Source: Oscillospiraceae bacterium (GTDB taxonomy: Bacteria; Bacillota; Clostridia; Oscillospirales; Oscillospiraceae). From it: a stretch of 61,940 bases of DNA. The position numbers and the translations under genes were made by a program. Shown piece after piece: positions 44,923-53,839 of the stretch. The stretch spans positions 1 through 61,940 of the forward strand of contig SVLB01000011.1 in the NCBI GenBank assembly GCA_015068135.1, in the 5' to 3' direction. A model generated the notes under the pieces. The model was not told the DNA's origin, made no database searches, and saw only the letters and a list, made by a program, of their open reading frames with translations. The stretch's first letter is position 1. Each line of letters opens with the position of its first letter.

Positions 44923-45159
44923 TTAATTGGCGAGGAAAGGGGCGGCCTGAGAATGGAACCGGCAGAACTCCTCCTCGGAGCAGGTGCAGGTCACCCGCTG
45001 GGGGAACCGGAAGTCCAGGCTGAACATGCCCATCAGATCCTTGCCGTTGATGCTCTGCCGCTCGTTGCCCACAGAAACATCAAAGGGCTGGCGCATGGCC
45101 AGGCGCACAAAGGCTTGTACCTTCCCGAAGGAATCCATCGCGATATGAAATTGCCGCAT
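44923..45159 (-). CDS. Degenerate HPr-like protein lacking phosphorylation sites
   Basis: A 78-residue protein with the HPr fold pattern: strand, FVRLAMRQPFDVSVGNERQSINGKDLMGMFSLDF, strand, helix. The active-site His15 segment (normally GLHARPA) is replaced by FGKVQAF, and the regulatory Ser46 in KSIMG is Asp (KDLMG). It therefore cannot accept phosphate from enzyme I at the usual site and may be a regulatory or binding protein. The start at 45159 follows AGGAGGGAT. It has its own promoter and terminator. Confidence 0.75.
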   Translation of the reverse strand: MRQFHIAMDSFGKVQAFVRLAMRQPFDVSVGNERQSINGKDLMGMFSLDFRFPQRVTCTCSEEEFCRFHSQAAPFLAN

Positions 45160-45224
45160 AAAGATCCCTCCTAAGCTGTACAAATCTGAATTTTTCGTAT
45201 ATAATGGGGTCAGCGTTCCTTTGG

Positions 45225-45253
45225 ATTATACCAAACTGGAAGGTATTTGGCAA
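45225..45253 (-). promoter_or_regulatory. Promoter of the HPr-like gene
   Basis: Minus strand -35 TTGCCA (45248-45253), 17 bp, perfect -10 TATAAT (45225-45230). Confidence 0.75.
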
Positions 45254-45262
45254 TTGACGAGT

Positions 45263-45290
45263 TTGACGATTTTCACAAAGGGCGTATATT
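45263..45290 (+). promoter_or_regulatory. Promoter of mtaB
   Basis: TTGACG (45263-45268), 16 bp, TATATT (45285-45290), divergent from and back-to-back with the HPr-like promoter. Confidence 0.6.
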
Positions 45291-45308
45291 AATTTTGGTG
45301 GAAATGCT

Positions 45309-46601
45309 ATGAAGTTTGGATTTTATACCTTGGGCTGCAAGGTAAATCAATATGAGACCCAGGCCATGGAGCAGCTTTTGGCTGCCCAGGGGCATGAGAT
45401 TGGGGAGTTTGCCGGGGAATGTGACGGCTATGTGATCAATACCTGCTCGGTGACCGCTGTGGCGGACAAAAAGAACCGGGCGGTGATCCGCCGCTGCCGG
45501 AAGCTGGCACCGGAGGCGATCATCGGTGTCTGCGGCTGCTATCCCCAGCATGATGCCAAAGCGTTGGAAGCTTTGGGTGTGGATGTGATCGGCGGAAGCG
45601 GTCAGCGGGAGGATTTTCTGCAGCGATTGGTCACTGCGGCCCTGGAGCGTACCGGGTCAAAAGCTGTGGACAATGCCCTGGGCCGCAGAGAATTTGAGGT
45701 GTTGCCTCCCGGCGGCCTGGAAGGCCGCACCCGTGCCATGCTGAAGGTCCAGGACGGGTGCGTGAATTTCTGCACCTACTGCATCATCCCTTATACCCGG
45801 GGACCGGTGCGCTCGGCGCCCCTGGAATTGGCGGTGGAGCAAGCAAAAGCCCTGAAAGACCAGGGCTATCGGGAGATCGTGGTCACCGGCATCGAGATCG
45901 CCTCCTGGGGTGTGGATCTGCCGGGAAAACCGGGTCTTGCGACCCTTTTGGAGGCGGTCTGTGCGGCAGTTCCCACGCTTCGGGTACGTTTGGGCTCGTT
46001 AGAGCCCCGGATCGTGACGGAGGAATTTTGCCAAAGGCTGAAGAAGCTTTCCAATCTTTGCCCCCAGTTCCATCTTTCCATGCAGTCGGGCTGTGACACG
46101 GTGCTTGCCAGAATGAAGCGCAAATACGATACCGCGCGGTATTTGGAAAGCATAAATTTACTGAAGACCCATTTTCCCGGCTGTGGGGTGACCACCGATA
46201 TGATCGTGGCCTTCCCCGGGGAAACGGAGGAGGAATTTGCGGAAAGCCTGGCGTTTATTCGCCGCTGCGGCTTTTCTGACATGCACATTTTCCCCTACTC
46301 CCGCCGCCCCGGCACTCCGGCGGACAAAATGCCCGGTCAGCTGAGCAATGCGGTGAAGGAGGACCGCAGCCGCAGAGCCATTGCGGTAGCCCGGGAGCTG
46401 TCCCAGCAGTTCCGGCAGGGTTTGGTGGGAAGCTGCGTACAGGTGCTGTTCGAAGAAGCCGAGGGAGAATGTTTCACGGGACACAGCGCCAATTATATTA
46501 AGGTATATGTTAAAGGCGAGGAGCTCCATAACCAAATGCATACGGTAAAGCTTATGGGCTTGCACGAAGATGGCATGGCAGGAGAACTTGTAAGATATTG
46601 A
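45309..46601 (+). CDS. mtaB: tRNA t6A37 methylthiotransferase MtaB
   Basis: MtaB adds a methylthio group to t6A at position 37 of tRNAs reading ANN codons. The 430-residue protein shows the three parts of the family: the N-terminal UPF0004 cluster (TLGCKVNQYE, NTCSVT and GVCGCYPQ Cys residues), the radical SAM motif CVNFCTYCIIPYTRGPVRS (CX3CX2C, near 150) and the C-terminal TRAM-like domain. Length and sequence fit MtaB better than MiaB. The ATG has only a weak GGTGG upstream. Confidence 0.93.
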   Translation: MKFGFYTLGCKVNQYETQAMEQLLAAQGHEIGEFAGECDGYVINTCSVTAVADKKNRAVIRRCRKLAPEAIIGVCGCYPQHDAKALEALGVDVIGGSGQREDFLQRLVTAALERTGSKAVDNALGRREFEVLPPGGLEGRTRAMLKVQDGCVNFCTYCIIPYTRGPVRSAPLELAVEQAKALKDQGYREIVVTGIEIASWGVDLPGKPGLATLLEAVCAAVPTLRVRLGSLEPRIVTEEFCQRLKKLSNLCPQFHLSMQSGCDTVLARMKRKYDTARYLESINLLKTHFPGCGVTTDMIVAFPGETEEEFAESLAFIRRCGFSDMHIFPYSRRPGTPADKMPGQLSNAVKEDRSRRAIAVARELSQQFRQGLVGSCVQVLFEEAEGECFTGHSANYIKVYVKGEELHNQMHTVKLMGLHEDGMAGELVRY

Positions 46602-46607
46602 GATTAA

Positions 46608-46651
46608 GAATACCGGTATCGGCGCAGAGTTTGCGTTGATACCGGTATTGA
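46608..46651. terminator. Bidirectional terminator, ATACCGGTATC type
   Basis: AATACCGGTATC (46609-46620 region) pairs with GATACCGGTATT around a roughly 17-nt loop, between convergent mtaB and the GH3 gene. A near-copy lies at 49202-49243. Confidence 0.85.
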
Positions 46652-46657
46652 TTTTTA

Positions 46658-49033
46658 TCAATCCATTTTTGCCATCATATTGAGAATCCTTCGGGCGGAG
46701 GCCAGGGCAGCACCCCGGTCCAGAATGCCGTCTTTGATCATCTGTGCCGGATCGCAGACTGCCGGAGCCTTCTCATAGAAGGTGGTGGTCTTTTCCGGCA
46801 TTTTGACATCGCCGCCGGCATGGATCTCGTCTTCCAGATTGGAAAGGGTGCGCCAGTCCGTCATGACCACGCCCTCATAGCCCCATTCCCGGCGCAGCAC
46901 ACCGTTCAGCGCCTCCCAGTTGGCGCTCATCTGCACACCGTTCACCGGATTATAAGAGGTCATCAGGGCCCAGGGTTTGGCCTTTTTCACCACGATCTCA
47001 AAGCCCCGGAGGTAGATCTCCCGCAAAGCCCGCTGAGATACCCGGGAGTCGGCCAGGCGGCGGTTATATTCCCGGTTATTACAGCAAAAATGCTTTACTG
47101 TGGCGGCGATCTTCTGACTCTGCACACCCTGGACTGTTGCGCTGGCAAACAGGCCTGTGGTCAGGGGATCTTCGGAGTAGTACTCAAAGTTTCTGCCGCA
47201 CCGGGGATTTCTGTGGATGTTCATGCCGGGTGCCAGCCAAATGCCGATATTATTCTCCTTGGTCTCCATGGCAACGGCAGTGCCCATTTTTTGGGCAAGC
47301 TTCAGATCCCAGGTCTGTGCGATCACCGTAGCGCAGGGGAAGAAGGTGGGCTGGATGCCACGGCCCTCCCGGATCCGCAGACCGGCAGGCCCGTCGGCGG
47401 TGGGGACCAGGGGAATGGTCTTGAAATCATGGCGCTCATACCGGGGCGGGATACCGATGCCGTTGGTGTTGGAGGCATTCATCATGGGATGTCCGTAGAG
47501 GAGCTCTCCCAGATCCTCGTCGGTGAGGGTCGCAATGAATTCTTCAAGCCGTCCGGTTTCCAGGGCCTCTGCCAGGGAGAAGTCCTTTTCGGGCTTTTGG
47601 GCCTTTACCCGACTGCGCTGAATGGGATGGTCCATGGGCTCAGCCACGGGAAGCGCTTCCAGGGTCCCCTGGGCGGTGAGCCGCTGGGTAAGCTTGGTGG
47701 GAGCCATATAGGGATGGCATTTGCCGCAGATCAGGTCTTTTTCCAGGGTAAAGGAAAGGGCCTCGACGGTGTCCCGGACATTGGCGCCCACATGGACCGT
47801 GTAAGTACCTGCCTCCAAAACAAAGGCGTTGGGGCAGACCTTCCCCAGATCGTCATAGGAGCCAAACTGGCGAATATCAAAATGTAGCTGTACAGTGGCT
47901 TCCTCTTCCGGCTGCAGCTCGCGAGTCTTTTGAAAGGCACACAGAACCTTTTTAGCCTTGCCAAGCTTCCCCTGGGGGGCTTCCAGATAGACCTGCACCA
48001 CTTCTTTTCCGGGGAAAAGGCCGGTATTGGCTACTTTCACAGACAGCCGGACGGTGTTCTTCTCCAGGGCAGCGGCACCGGGGGTTAACGCGAAGGTGGT
48101 GTAGCCCAGGCCAAAGCCGAAGGGGTAGGCCGCCTTTTCCGGGGCAAAGGTCTCAAAGTACCGATAGCCCACGAAAATATCTTCCGTATAGTTTTCGTAA
48201 TCCTCTCCCTGGGAGTAGCCGGGGGTGGAGGGGTGATCCTCTAAAGTATTTGCCAGGGTGTGCTGTAAGTGGCCGGAGGGGTAAGCCTCGCCCAAAAGCA
48301 GCCGGGTCAGGGCCTCACCGGCAATGCCGCCGCCATAGGAGGCATAGAGGACCGCGCCAACACCGGCATTGTCCTTGTATTCCTTCACGGAAACACTGCC
48401 GCAGGTGTTGAGAACCACCACGACCTGAGAAAAATCCCTGGTCAGCCGGTCAAGAAGGGCCTGCTCCTCGTCCCATAAATAGAAATCGCCTTTCTTTCCG
48501 GTGCGGTCACCGAAGGTGTCGCCCTCGGAGGAGTAGCGGCTGACACAGAAGATGGCGGTGTCGCCAAAATCCTTTGCCTGGCAGTACAGTGCTTCCGGCA
48601 AAACGGGCAAGCGCATGGCATTCAGGCCACGCCACTGACTGAAGGCCGCAGGAACGGGGTTGAGCCGACGGCCCTCTGCCAAAACCGCCTCCACCTGGGC
48701 AGCATAAAAGTCCACAAGGGGTCCGAAAAACCGGATCTTCCCCTGGTCGGCAGCTGCCTGCAGACCCTGGGCCAGGGTGATCTTCTTTTCCGTAAAGACC
48801 TTGCCGCTGCCACCGCCACCGAAGAGAAATTCTCCGGCACCCAGGCCAAAGAGGCAGATCTTGGCACCCTTTTTCAAAGGCAGTGTGCCGTCATTTTTCA
48901 AAAGGACAGTGCCCTCCTCCACGATTTTCCGGGAGAGATCCCAATGGGCCTTGCTGTTGGTAACAAAGCGCCCGTTCTTGCCCAGAGGCAGTGCCGGCTG
49001 ATACAAGAACCGTGCGTGTTTCAGTAGCTTCAT
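46658..49033 (-). CDS. GH3 family beta-glycosidase
   Basis: A 791-residue retaining beta-glycosidase with permuted domain order: the (alpha/beta)6 sandwich and fibronectin III-like domain come first (AHWDLSRKIVEEGTVLLKNDGTLPLKK, about 24-49; FnIII about 300-420), and the (beta/alpha)8 domain is C-terminal. The nucleophile Asp lies in GYEGVVMTDW near 733; KHFCCNNREYNRR near 665 is the substrate-binding KHF motif. There is no signal peptide, so it is intracellular. The start at 49033 has GGAG seven bases upstream; ATG 49039 is too close to it. Confidence 0.9.
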   Translation of the reverse strand: MKLLKHARFLYQPALPLGKNGRFVTNSKAHWDLSRKIVEEGTVLLKNDGTLPLKKGAKICLFGLGAGEFLFGGGGSGKVFTEKKITLAQGLQAAADQGKIRFFGPLVDFYAAQVEAVLAEGRRLNPVPAAFSQWRGLNAMRLPVLPEALYCQAKDFGDTAIFCVSRYSSEGDTFGDRTGKKGDFYLWDEEQALLDRLTRDFSQVVVVLNTCGSVSVKEYKDNAGVGAVLYASYGGGIAGEALTRLLLGEAYPSGHLQHTLANTLEDHPSTPGYSQGEDYENYTEDIFVGYRYFETFAPEKAAYPFGFGLGYTTFALTPGAAALEKNTVRLSVKVANTGLFPGKEVVQVYLEAPQGKLGKAKKVLCAFQKTRELQPEEEATVQLHFDIRQFGSYDDLGKVCPNAFVLEAGTYTVHVGANVRDTVEALSFTLEKDLICGKCHPYMAPTKLTQRLTAQGTLEALPVAEPMDHPIQRSRVKAQKPEKDFSLAEALETGRLEEFIATLTDEDLGELLYGHPMMNASNTNGIGIPPRYERHDFKTIPLVPTADGPAGLRIREGRGIQPTFFPCATVIAQTWDLKLAQKMGTAVAMETKENNIGIWLAPGMNIHRNPRCGRNFEYYSEDPLTTGLFASATVQGVQSQKIAATVKHFCCNNREYNRRLADSRVSQRALREIYLRGFEIVVKKAKPWALMTSYNPVNGVQMSANWEALNGVLRREWGYEGVVMTDWRTLSNLEDEIHAGGDVKMPEKTTTFYEKAPAVCDPAQMIKDGILDRGAALASARRILNMMAKMD

Positions 49034-49061
49034 TGCCATGCTCCTTATTGCAGTTTTTTTT

Positions 49062-49090
49062 ATTGTACCATAGGCAGATTCCGGAGACAA
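49062..49090 (-). promoter_or_regulatory. Promoter of the GH3 gene
   Basis: Minus strand -35 TTGTCT (49085-49090), 17 bp, -10 TACAAT (49062-49067). Confidence 0.65.
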
Positions 49091-49201
49091 CCTCAATTTT
49101 CCATAGAAAATACTAACAAAAATGCAAATCAAAGCATCATTTTGCGTTTTGCACTTAATTTGGGGCAACGTAATGATGCTCAGAGGCTTAAAAATTAATA
49201 A

Positions 49202-49243
49202 AAATGCCGGTATCGACGAAAGGAGGTTCGTTGATACCGGCAT
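49202..49243 (-). terminator. Terminator of the ansA operon, near-copy of 46608-46651
   Basis: AATGCCGGTATC-type arms around an 18-nt loop; T-rich on the minus strand. Both stem and first loop bases match the terminator at 46608-46651. Confidence 0.8.
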
Positions 49244-49248
49244 TCTTT

Positions 49249-49551
49249 TCAGCGCAATTGGGAGACGATGCTGTTGTAGTCCTCGTTGGACAAGACTGCA
49301 TAGAAGCCATTGCCCACATAGGCCACATCGTCGATGGCAATAAGCTTGGATTTTTGTCCGTAGGTGAAGTTTACCACACAGTTACAGCCGCAGTTCCGGG
49401 CGGTAGCGGCCATGGTTTGCTTCAGATCATTGAGGTTCTTCAGCTGGGCACCGAAGCCGGAGACCCGGGTCTCGGCACTGTATTGCTTTACAGCTCTGGG
49501 ATGGTCGCCCTCAATAAAGACCACATCTTGAAAAACGGTAACAAAGGCCAT
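49249..49551 (-). CDS. Unknown 100-residue protein
   Basis: No family recognised. The protein looks like a small alpha/beta domain: MAFVTVFQDVVFIEG, a helical ALKQTMAATARN-like segment, CGCN, VVNFTYGQKS. It has no membrane segment. It starts two bases after the stop of the zinc-ribbon/DUF4177 gene and ends the six-gene operon starting at ansA. AGAGAGGT precedes the ATG. The pair of small genes may act together. Confidence 0.65.
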   Translation of the reverse strand: MAFVTVFQDVVFIEGDHPRAVKQYSAETRVSGFGAQLKNLNDLKQTMAATARNCGCNCVVNFTYGQKSKLIAIDDVAYVGNGFYAVLSNEDYNSIVSQLR

Positions 49552-49553
49552 GG

Positions 49554-49904
49554 TTATACCTCTCTTTCCAGTACAGTAACAAATTCCTGCCGGGGGCCGC
49601 CGAAGCCGGGGATATCGGCAGTGGCACAGCCAATTACCCGCCAGCCCTGCTGGGCATAGGCGTTCATAGCCTGCTCCAAAATGGCAGGGTCAAACTTACC
49701 GGAGAACCACTTGTCCTTTTGGGAGAGGACCTTGTATTCGTAGCGTTTGCCGGTGGTGGGGGTTGCCGTATTGGTAGAAAAATCAAAGTTAGCGCCCTGG
49801 CTGGATGTAACGGGGGCTGCAGAGGGAGTTGCGATGGCAGTTCCGCAACGGGTGCAGAATTTGGAGCCGGGATTGATGGGGGAACCGCAATTGGTACAAT
49901 TCAT
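49554..49904 (-). CDS. Zinc-ribbon plus DUF4177 protein
   Basis: A 116-residue protein. Residues 1-22 form a zinc ribbon (NCTNCG and FCTRCG), a Ser/Thr/Ala linker follows, and residues 52-116 match the DUF4177 pattern YEYKVL...LEQAMNAYAQQGWRVIG...FVTVLERE. DUF4177 domains are small and of unknown function. The gene lies 15 bases after ricT and two bases before the next small gene, in the same operon. Confidence 0.8.
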   Translation of the reverse strand: MNCTNCGSPINPGSKFCTRCGTAIATPSAAPVTSSQGANFDFSTNTATPTTGKRYEYKVLSQKDKWFSGKFDPAILEQAMNAYAQQGWRVIGCATADIPGFGGPRQEFVTVLEREV

Positions 49905-49919
49905 CTTCTCTATCTCCTT

Positions 49920-51227
49920 TTATTGTGCTTTGGGTTTTCTGCGACGGTAGTAGGGACGACGGGGCTTCTTGGCAGCACCCTCGGGCTTTTGCGCCTCGGT
50001 GCTGGATTCTGCGGGCTTTTGCTCCTGGGGAGCGGGTTTTTTAGGCTCCTGACGGGGCTTTTTCTGCTCCGGCTTCTTTTCCGGCTGGGGCTTTTTTGCC
50101 TTGGGAGCATCTGCGCTTGCCGTTACTGCAGGCTTTTCGGTGCGGGGCTTACGGTTTCTGCGCCGGTTGCCGCGCTTTTGCGGATCTGCTTCGGCTTCCT
50201 GCTCCGGGGCTTCGGGGGTAACGGTTTGCTCCTCGGCAATGGTCTCCTCACTGTAGCGGAACTTAATGGGATCCAGGAACATTCTGTCCCCCTGGGGCTG
50301 GCTGGATTTGCGCTTTCCGCCGCCGGAAATGGGGGCCAGGTCCTCGGGAATGGGAGGATCGGTCTTTTTGGCCTTGCCGTTGCGCAAAACCGCGATATCG
50401 GCATTTGCGTACCAGGCAAGGGTTTCCGGGGAGTTTTCCATCTTCACCTTCACCCGCTGGCGGAGCAGATCCAATTCTACCACGGTGCCGCGGCCATCGG
50501 GGGTATCCACAAAGGACTCAGCCTTGGGGCTGTTGCGGATCAGATCCTCATAGGCATCCTGCTCGTACTTCAGACAGCACATGAGTCTGCCGCAGGTGCC
50601 GGAGATCTTGGTGGGATTCAGGCTCAGATTTTGGGTCTTAGCCATTTTAATGGATACGGGCTGGAAATCGTCCAGGAAGCTGGCACAGCAGAAGGGTCTG
50701 CCGCAGATGCCCAGGCCGCCAACCATTTTGGCTTTGTCCCGGACGCCGATCTGCCGCAGCTCGATCCGGGTATGGAAATTGGCAGCCAGGCTCTTAACCA
50801 GGTCCCGGAAATCCACCCGCTCGTCGGCGGTGAAGAAGAACAAAAGCTTCGTGCCGTCAAAGGAGCATTCCACGCTCACCAGCTGCATATCCAGCGCCAT
50901 CTCCTGGATCTTTCGGGCGCAGTAGCTGTGGGCCTTTTTCTCCTTTTCCATATTCTCACGGGCGGTCTTCTCGTCCTGGGGGGTTGCCACCCGCAAAACA
51001 GGGCGCAGGGGGGCAACGATCTCCTTTTGGGGGATCTTGTGATTACCGGCGGCGCAGTAGCCGAATTCCGGACCCCGGGCAGTGTCGATGATCACATGGT
51101 CACCGGCGTGCAGGGTCAGACCCTTGGGGTCGAAATAATAGACCTTTTGACCGGGACGGAATTGAATATCCACGATCTCCACAGGGGTGTTGGCCTCTGT
51201 GAAGGGGGATGCTTGCTTTTTTTCCAT
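49920..51227 (-). CDS. ricT: RicT/YaaT-like PSP1-domain protein with basic tail
   Basis: RicT with RicA and RicF forms the complex that directs RNase Y and promotes sporulation and competence in Bacillus. In 435 residues the PSP1 core is clear: GPEFGYC near 53, ELRQIGVRDKAKMVGGLGICGRPFCC near 155-180 and SGTCGRLMCCLKYE near 210, with the paired Cys that bind Fe-S clusters in the Ric complex. The last 110 residues are a Lys/Arg/Pro/Glu low-complexity tail that Bacillus YaaT (275 residues) lacks, possibly RNA-binding. It directly follows holB, as yaaT does in Bacillus. Confidence 0.9.
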   Translation of the reverse strand: MEKKQASPFTEANTPVEIVDIQFRPGQKVYYFDPKGLTLHAGDHVIIDTARGPEFGYCAAGNHKIPQKEIVAPLRPVLRVATPQDEKTARENMEKEKKAHSYCARKIQEMALDMQLVSVECSFDGTKLLFFFTADERVDFRDLVKSLAANFHTRIELRQIGVRDKAKMVGGLGICGRPFCCASFLDDFQPVSIKMAKTQNLSLNPTKISGTCGRLMCCLKYEQDAYEDLIRNSPKAESFVDTPDGRGTVVELDLLRQRVKVKMENSPETLAWYANADIAVLRNGKAKKTDPPIPEDLAPISGGGKRKSSQPQGDRMFLDPIKFRYSEETIAEEQTVTPEAPEQEAEADPQKRGNRRRNRKPRTEKPAVTASADAPKAKKPQPEKKPEQKKPRQEPKKPAPQEQKPAESSTEAQKPEGAAKKPRRPYYRRRKPKAQ

Positions 51228-51240
51228 AGGGATAACTCCT

Positions 51241-52188
51241 TTATCTCAATGCCCATTGCAGATGACCGCAAATAGCGGCCACAGAAACATTTCCCTGGGC
51301 ATACTCTATACATTTTTTAATTTCCTCAATGGCACCCATCAGCTCCCGGGAGCCCCGGCTGGCGCTGACCTGCCGGGCACCGGCATAGGAGGCCGGGACA
51401 CCGTTGTGACACAGCAGGGCGTTTTCCAAAACCTGGACCCACTGCTCCAAAACCGGAATAAACTGATCTCGCTTCAGCTTTTCCATGGGGGCCAGGGTAC
51501 GCACCAGCTCCAGACTGTTCTTTTGGGAAAAGGCGTTCAAAAAGGCCTGGGTCTGAGGCGCAAACAGAGCATCTGCCTCCAAAAGAGCCCTTGCCTGCCC
51601 CAAAAATCCGCCGGAACGGGCAATGGCACCGGAGATCTCCTCCGGGGATGCCTCGGGATGGTCTTTTTGAAGGGCCTGCCGCAAAATGCACTCCTCCAAG
51701 CCCACCAGCTTCAGCTCTGTGCATCGGGAGCGAATGGTGGGAAGCAAGGTCTCGGGGTTATCTGCCAGCAGCAGGAACACTCCGTAAGCAGGGGGCTCTT
51801 CCAAGATTTTCAGCAGGGCATTTTGCCCCTCGATCCCCAAAGATTGGGGAAATACGTATATTTTCCGGTCCGATTCGTTGGGACGGATGAACATATCCTC
51901 CCGCATTTCCCGGACGATCTTTACTGCCACATTTTTATGTTCCGGATCCACAACGGTGATGAGATCCGGGTGGGTATTTTGCATGACCTTCCGGCAGGCC
52001 GGGCAGGAAAGACAGGGTTTTTCCTGCCCCCTACAGTGAATGGCAGCGGCCAGAAGCCGAGCCAGGGTCTTTTTTCCGGAGCCTTCCGGGCCGGAGATCA
52101 GATAAAAATGGGAAAGACGGTTCCGGCGAATGCTTAATTGCAGATTTTCCTTCAGCCGGTGGTTTCCCAACAGTCCCTCAAAGCCCAT
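51241..52188 (-). CDS. holB: DNA polymerase III delta' subunit
   Basis: HolB is part of the clamp loader. The 315-residue AAA+ protein has P-loop GPEGSGKKT (about 34-42), a zinc-binding Cys group CLSCPACRKVM near 65 and LLKILEEPPAYGVFLLL (sensor region near 125). Its start at 52188 is preceded by GGAGGC; GTG 52200 upstream is less likely. It lies between ppaC and ricT in one operon; holB-ricT is a conserved Firmicute pair. Confidence 0.93.
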   Translation of the reverse strand: MGFEGLLGNHRLKENLQLSIRRNRLSHFYLISGPEGSGKKTLARLLAAAIHCRGQEKPCLSCPACRKVMQNTHPDLITVVDPEHKNVAVKIVREMREDMFIRPNESDRKIYVFPQSLGIEGQNALLKILEEPPAYGVFLLLADNPETLLPTIRSRCTELKLVGLEECILRQALQKDHPEASPEEISGAIARSGGFLGQARALLEADALFAPQTQAFLNAFSQKNSLELVRTLAPMEKLKRDQFIPVLEQWVQVLENALLCHNGVPASYAGARQVSASRGSRELMGAIEEIKKCIEYAQGNVSVAAICGHLQWALR

Positions 52189-52213
52189 AAACGCCTCCAC
52201 GAAACAAACAGAA

Positions 52214-53827
52214 TTAGCCCCACAGAGCGGAGAGCATGGGAATGACCTGCTTTTTCCGGCTCATAATATGGGGAAGGAAAACGGTGTTGTCCTTGGGCTG
52301 GACGCTAAATGCCTGGTGGATGATCTCGTCGTCTCCCAGGTAGATCAGGGCAGAGCCCTCCAACAGCACGTCCGTGAGCATAAGGATCACCATGGAGAAC
52401 CCGCGCTCCCGGCGGACACGCTGCATAATGGACAAAAATTCTTCCTTGCGCTGGAGCATATCGCCGCTGTCCATGCAGGTGATCTGAGCCACAGCCAGGT
52501 CGTGACCGGCAATGTGGAATTCCTTGTAATCGGAGAACAGCAGCTCCTCCGGATTGCGGTTACCCAGGGAGGCGGAGAAGATCTCCCGACCCAGCTCGTC
52601 CAAAGATACATTGGCGATCCGGGCCATACGCTCTGCGGTGCGGATATCCCGGGGCGTGCAGGTGGGGGATTTGAACATGACCGTGTCCGACAAGATCGCG
52701 GCAGCCATCATGCCTGCCATCTTTTCTGAGGGCATCAGTCCCCGATCCTGGAACATGCTGGCGATGATGGTATTGGTAGAGCCTACGGGCTCGTTGCGCA
52801 CATAAATGGGGTTGGCGGTTTGAATATCCGCCAGGCGGTGGTGGTCGATGATCTCCAGGATCTCTGCCTCCTCCAGGCCGGGAACGGACTGGGAGGCCTC
52901 GTTATGGTCCACCAAAACCACGCGCTTTCTCCTGGGACGGAGCAAATGGTATCGGGTCAGCACGCCAACGACCTTTTCTTCCTCATCCAAAATGGGGTAG
53001 CAGGGGTGGCGGTATTTCAGCATCTCCTCTTTGACATGCTCCACCTGATCCTCCAAGTGGAAGCATACCAGCTCTGTGGTGCTGCAGATCCGGCGGATGG
53101 GTGCGGACTGGAAGATCAGCCGCGCGGTACGGTAGGCATCGTAGGGGGTGGAGATGATGCAGGTCCTGGTAGGCAGAGCGCAAAGGGACTCGTCGATCTC
53201 AGCCTGACACAGAACAAGACAATTCACGTTCATTTCCAGGGCTCTGCGGATCATATCCGGCTGGTGTCCGCACAAAACAATGGAGTTTTGGGACTGAAAC
53301 AGCAGATTTTCCCGGCTCTGAGGCAGGGCGATCACCACCTCACCGGAGATCATATCCGTATTTTCGCCGGCAGAGTTCAGGACCTTGCCCTCCAGAACGG
53401 ACAGCACGTTAAACAGCGGCACATTGTCCAATACACCGGTGGTCTCCTGCTCCATATTGTAGGCCGCCACGTCTTCACGGGCCAAAATACCGTAAAGGGT
53501 CCCGTCCTCGTTGGCAACGGGGATGGCGGAAACACTCTTTTGGGCCTGCAGATGGCTCCAGGCACGGCCCACGGTCACCCCGGCAGACAAAAGAGGAGGC
53601 GTATCGTAGGCCAGGTCCCGGACCTGGGTGTGCATACTGGTGATCCGCTTGGGGGCGGTAAAGCCGAAGCGGTCCAAAACGATCTGAGTCTCGTCGGAAA
53701 CATGACCCAGGCAGGCGGCTTCATACTCCCGGTCGCCTACGGCATTGCGCAGGGCCGCATAGGCCATGGCGGCGACGATGGAGTCGGTATCCGGGTTCCT
53801 ATGACCGGTAACGTAAATGGGATCCAT
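52214..53827 (-). CDS. ppaC: CBS-domain manganese-dependent inorganic pyrophosphatase
   Basis: Family II pyrophosphatase with regulatory insert, 537 residues. The DHH core has GHRNPDTDSIVAA (9-21), then a pair of CBS domains (about 68-125 and 250-300) around a DRTGG domain (about 140-245), then VDHNEASQS, the DHH motif IIDHHR near 330 and the DHHA2 domain with SDTVMFKSPTCTPRD. In clostridia such enzymes are inhibited by AMP and activated by diadenosine polyphosphates. Gaps of 12-13 bases join it to ansA and holB. Confidence 0.93.
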   Translation of the reverse strand: MDPIYVTGHRNPDTDSIVAAMAYAALRNAVGDREYEAACLGHVSDETQIVLDRFGFTAPKRITSMHTQVRDLAYDTPPLLSAGVTVGRAWSHLQAQKSVSAIPVANEDGTLYGILAREDVAAYNMEQETTGVLDNVPLFNVLSVLEGKVLNSAGENTDMISGEVVIALPQSRENLLFQSQNSIVLCGHQPDMIRRALEMNVNCLVLCQAEIDESLCALPTRTCIISTPYDAYRTARLIFQSAPIRRICSTTELVCFHLEDQVEHVKEEMLKYRHPCYPILDEEEKVVGVLTRYHLLRPRRKRVVLVDHNEASQSVPGLEEAEILEIIDHHRLADIQTANPIYVRNEPVGSTNTIIASMFQDRGLMPSEKMAGMMAAAILSDTVMFKSPTCTPRDIRTAERMARIANVSLDELGREIFSASLGNRNPEELLFSDYKEFHIAGHDLAVAQITCMDSGDMLQRKEEFLSIMQRVRRERGFSMVILMLTDVLLEGSALIYLGDDEIIHQAFSVQPKDNTVFLPHIMSRKKQVIPMLSALWG

Positions 53828-53839
53828 ACGGTATCCTCC

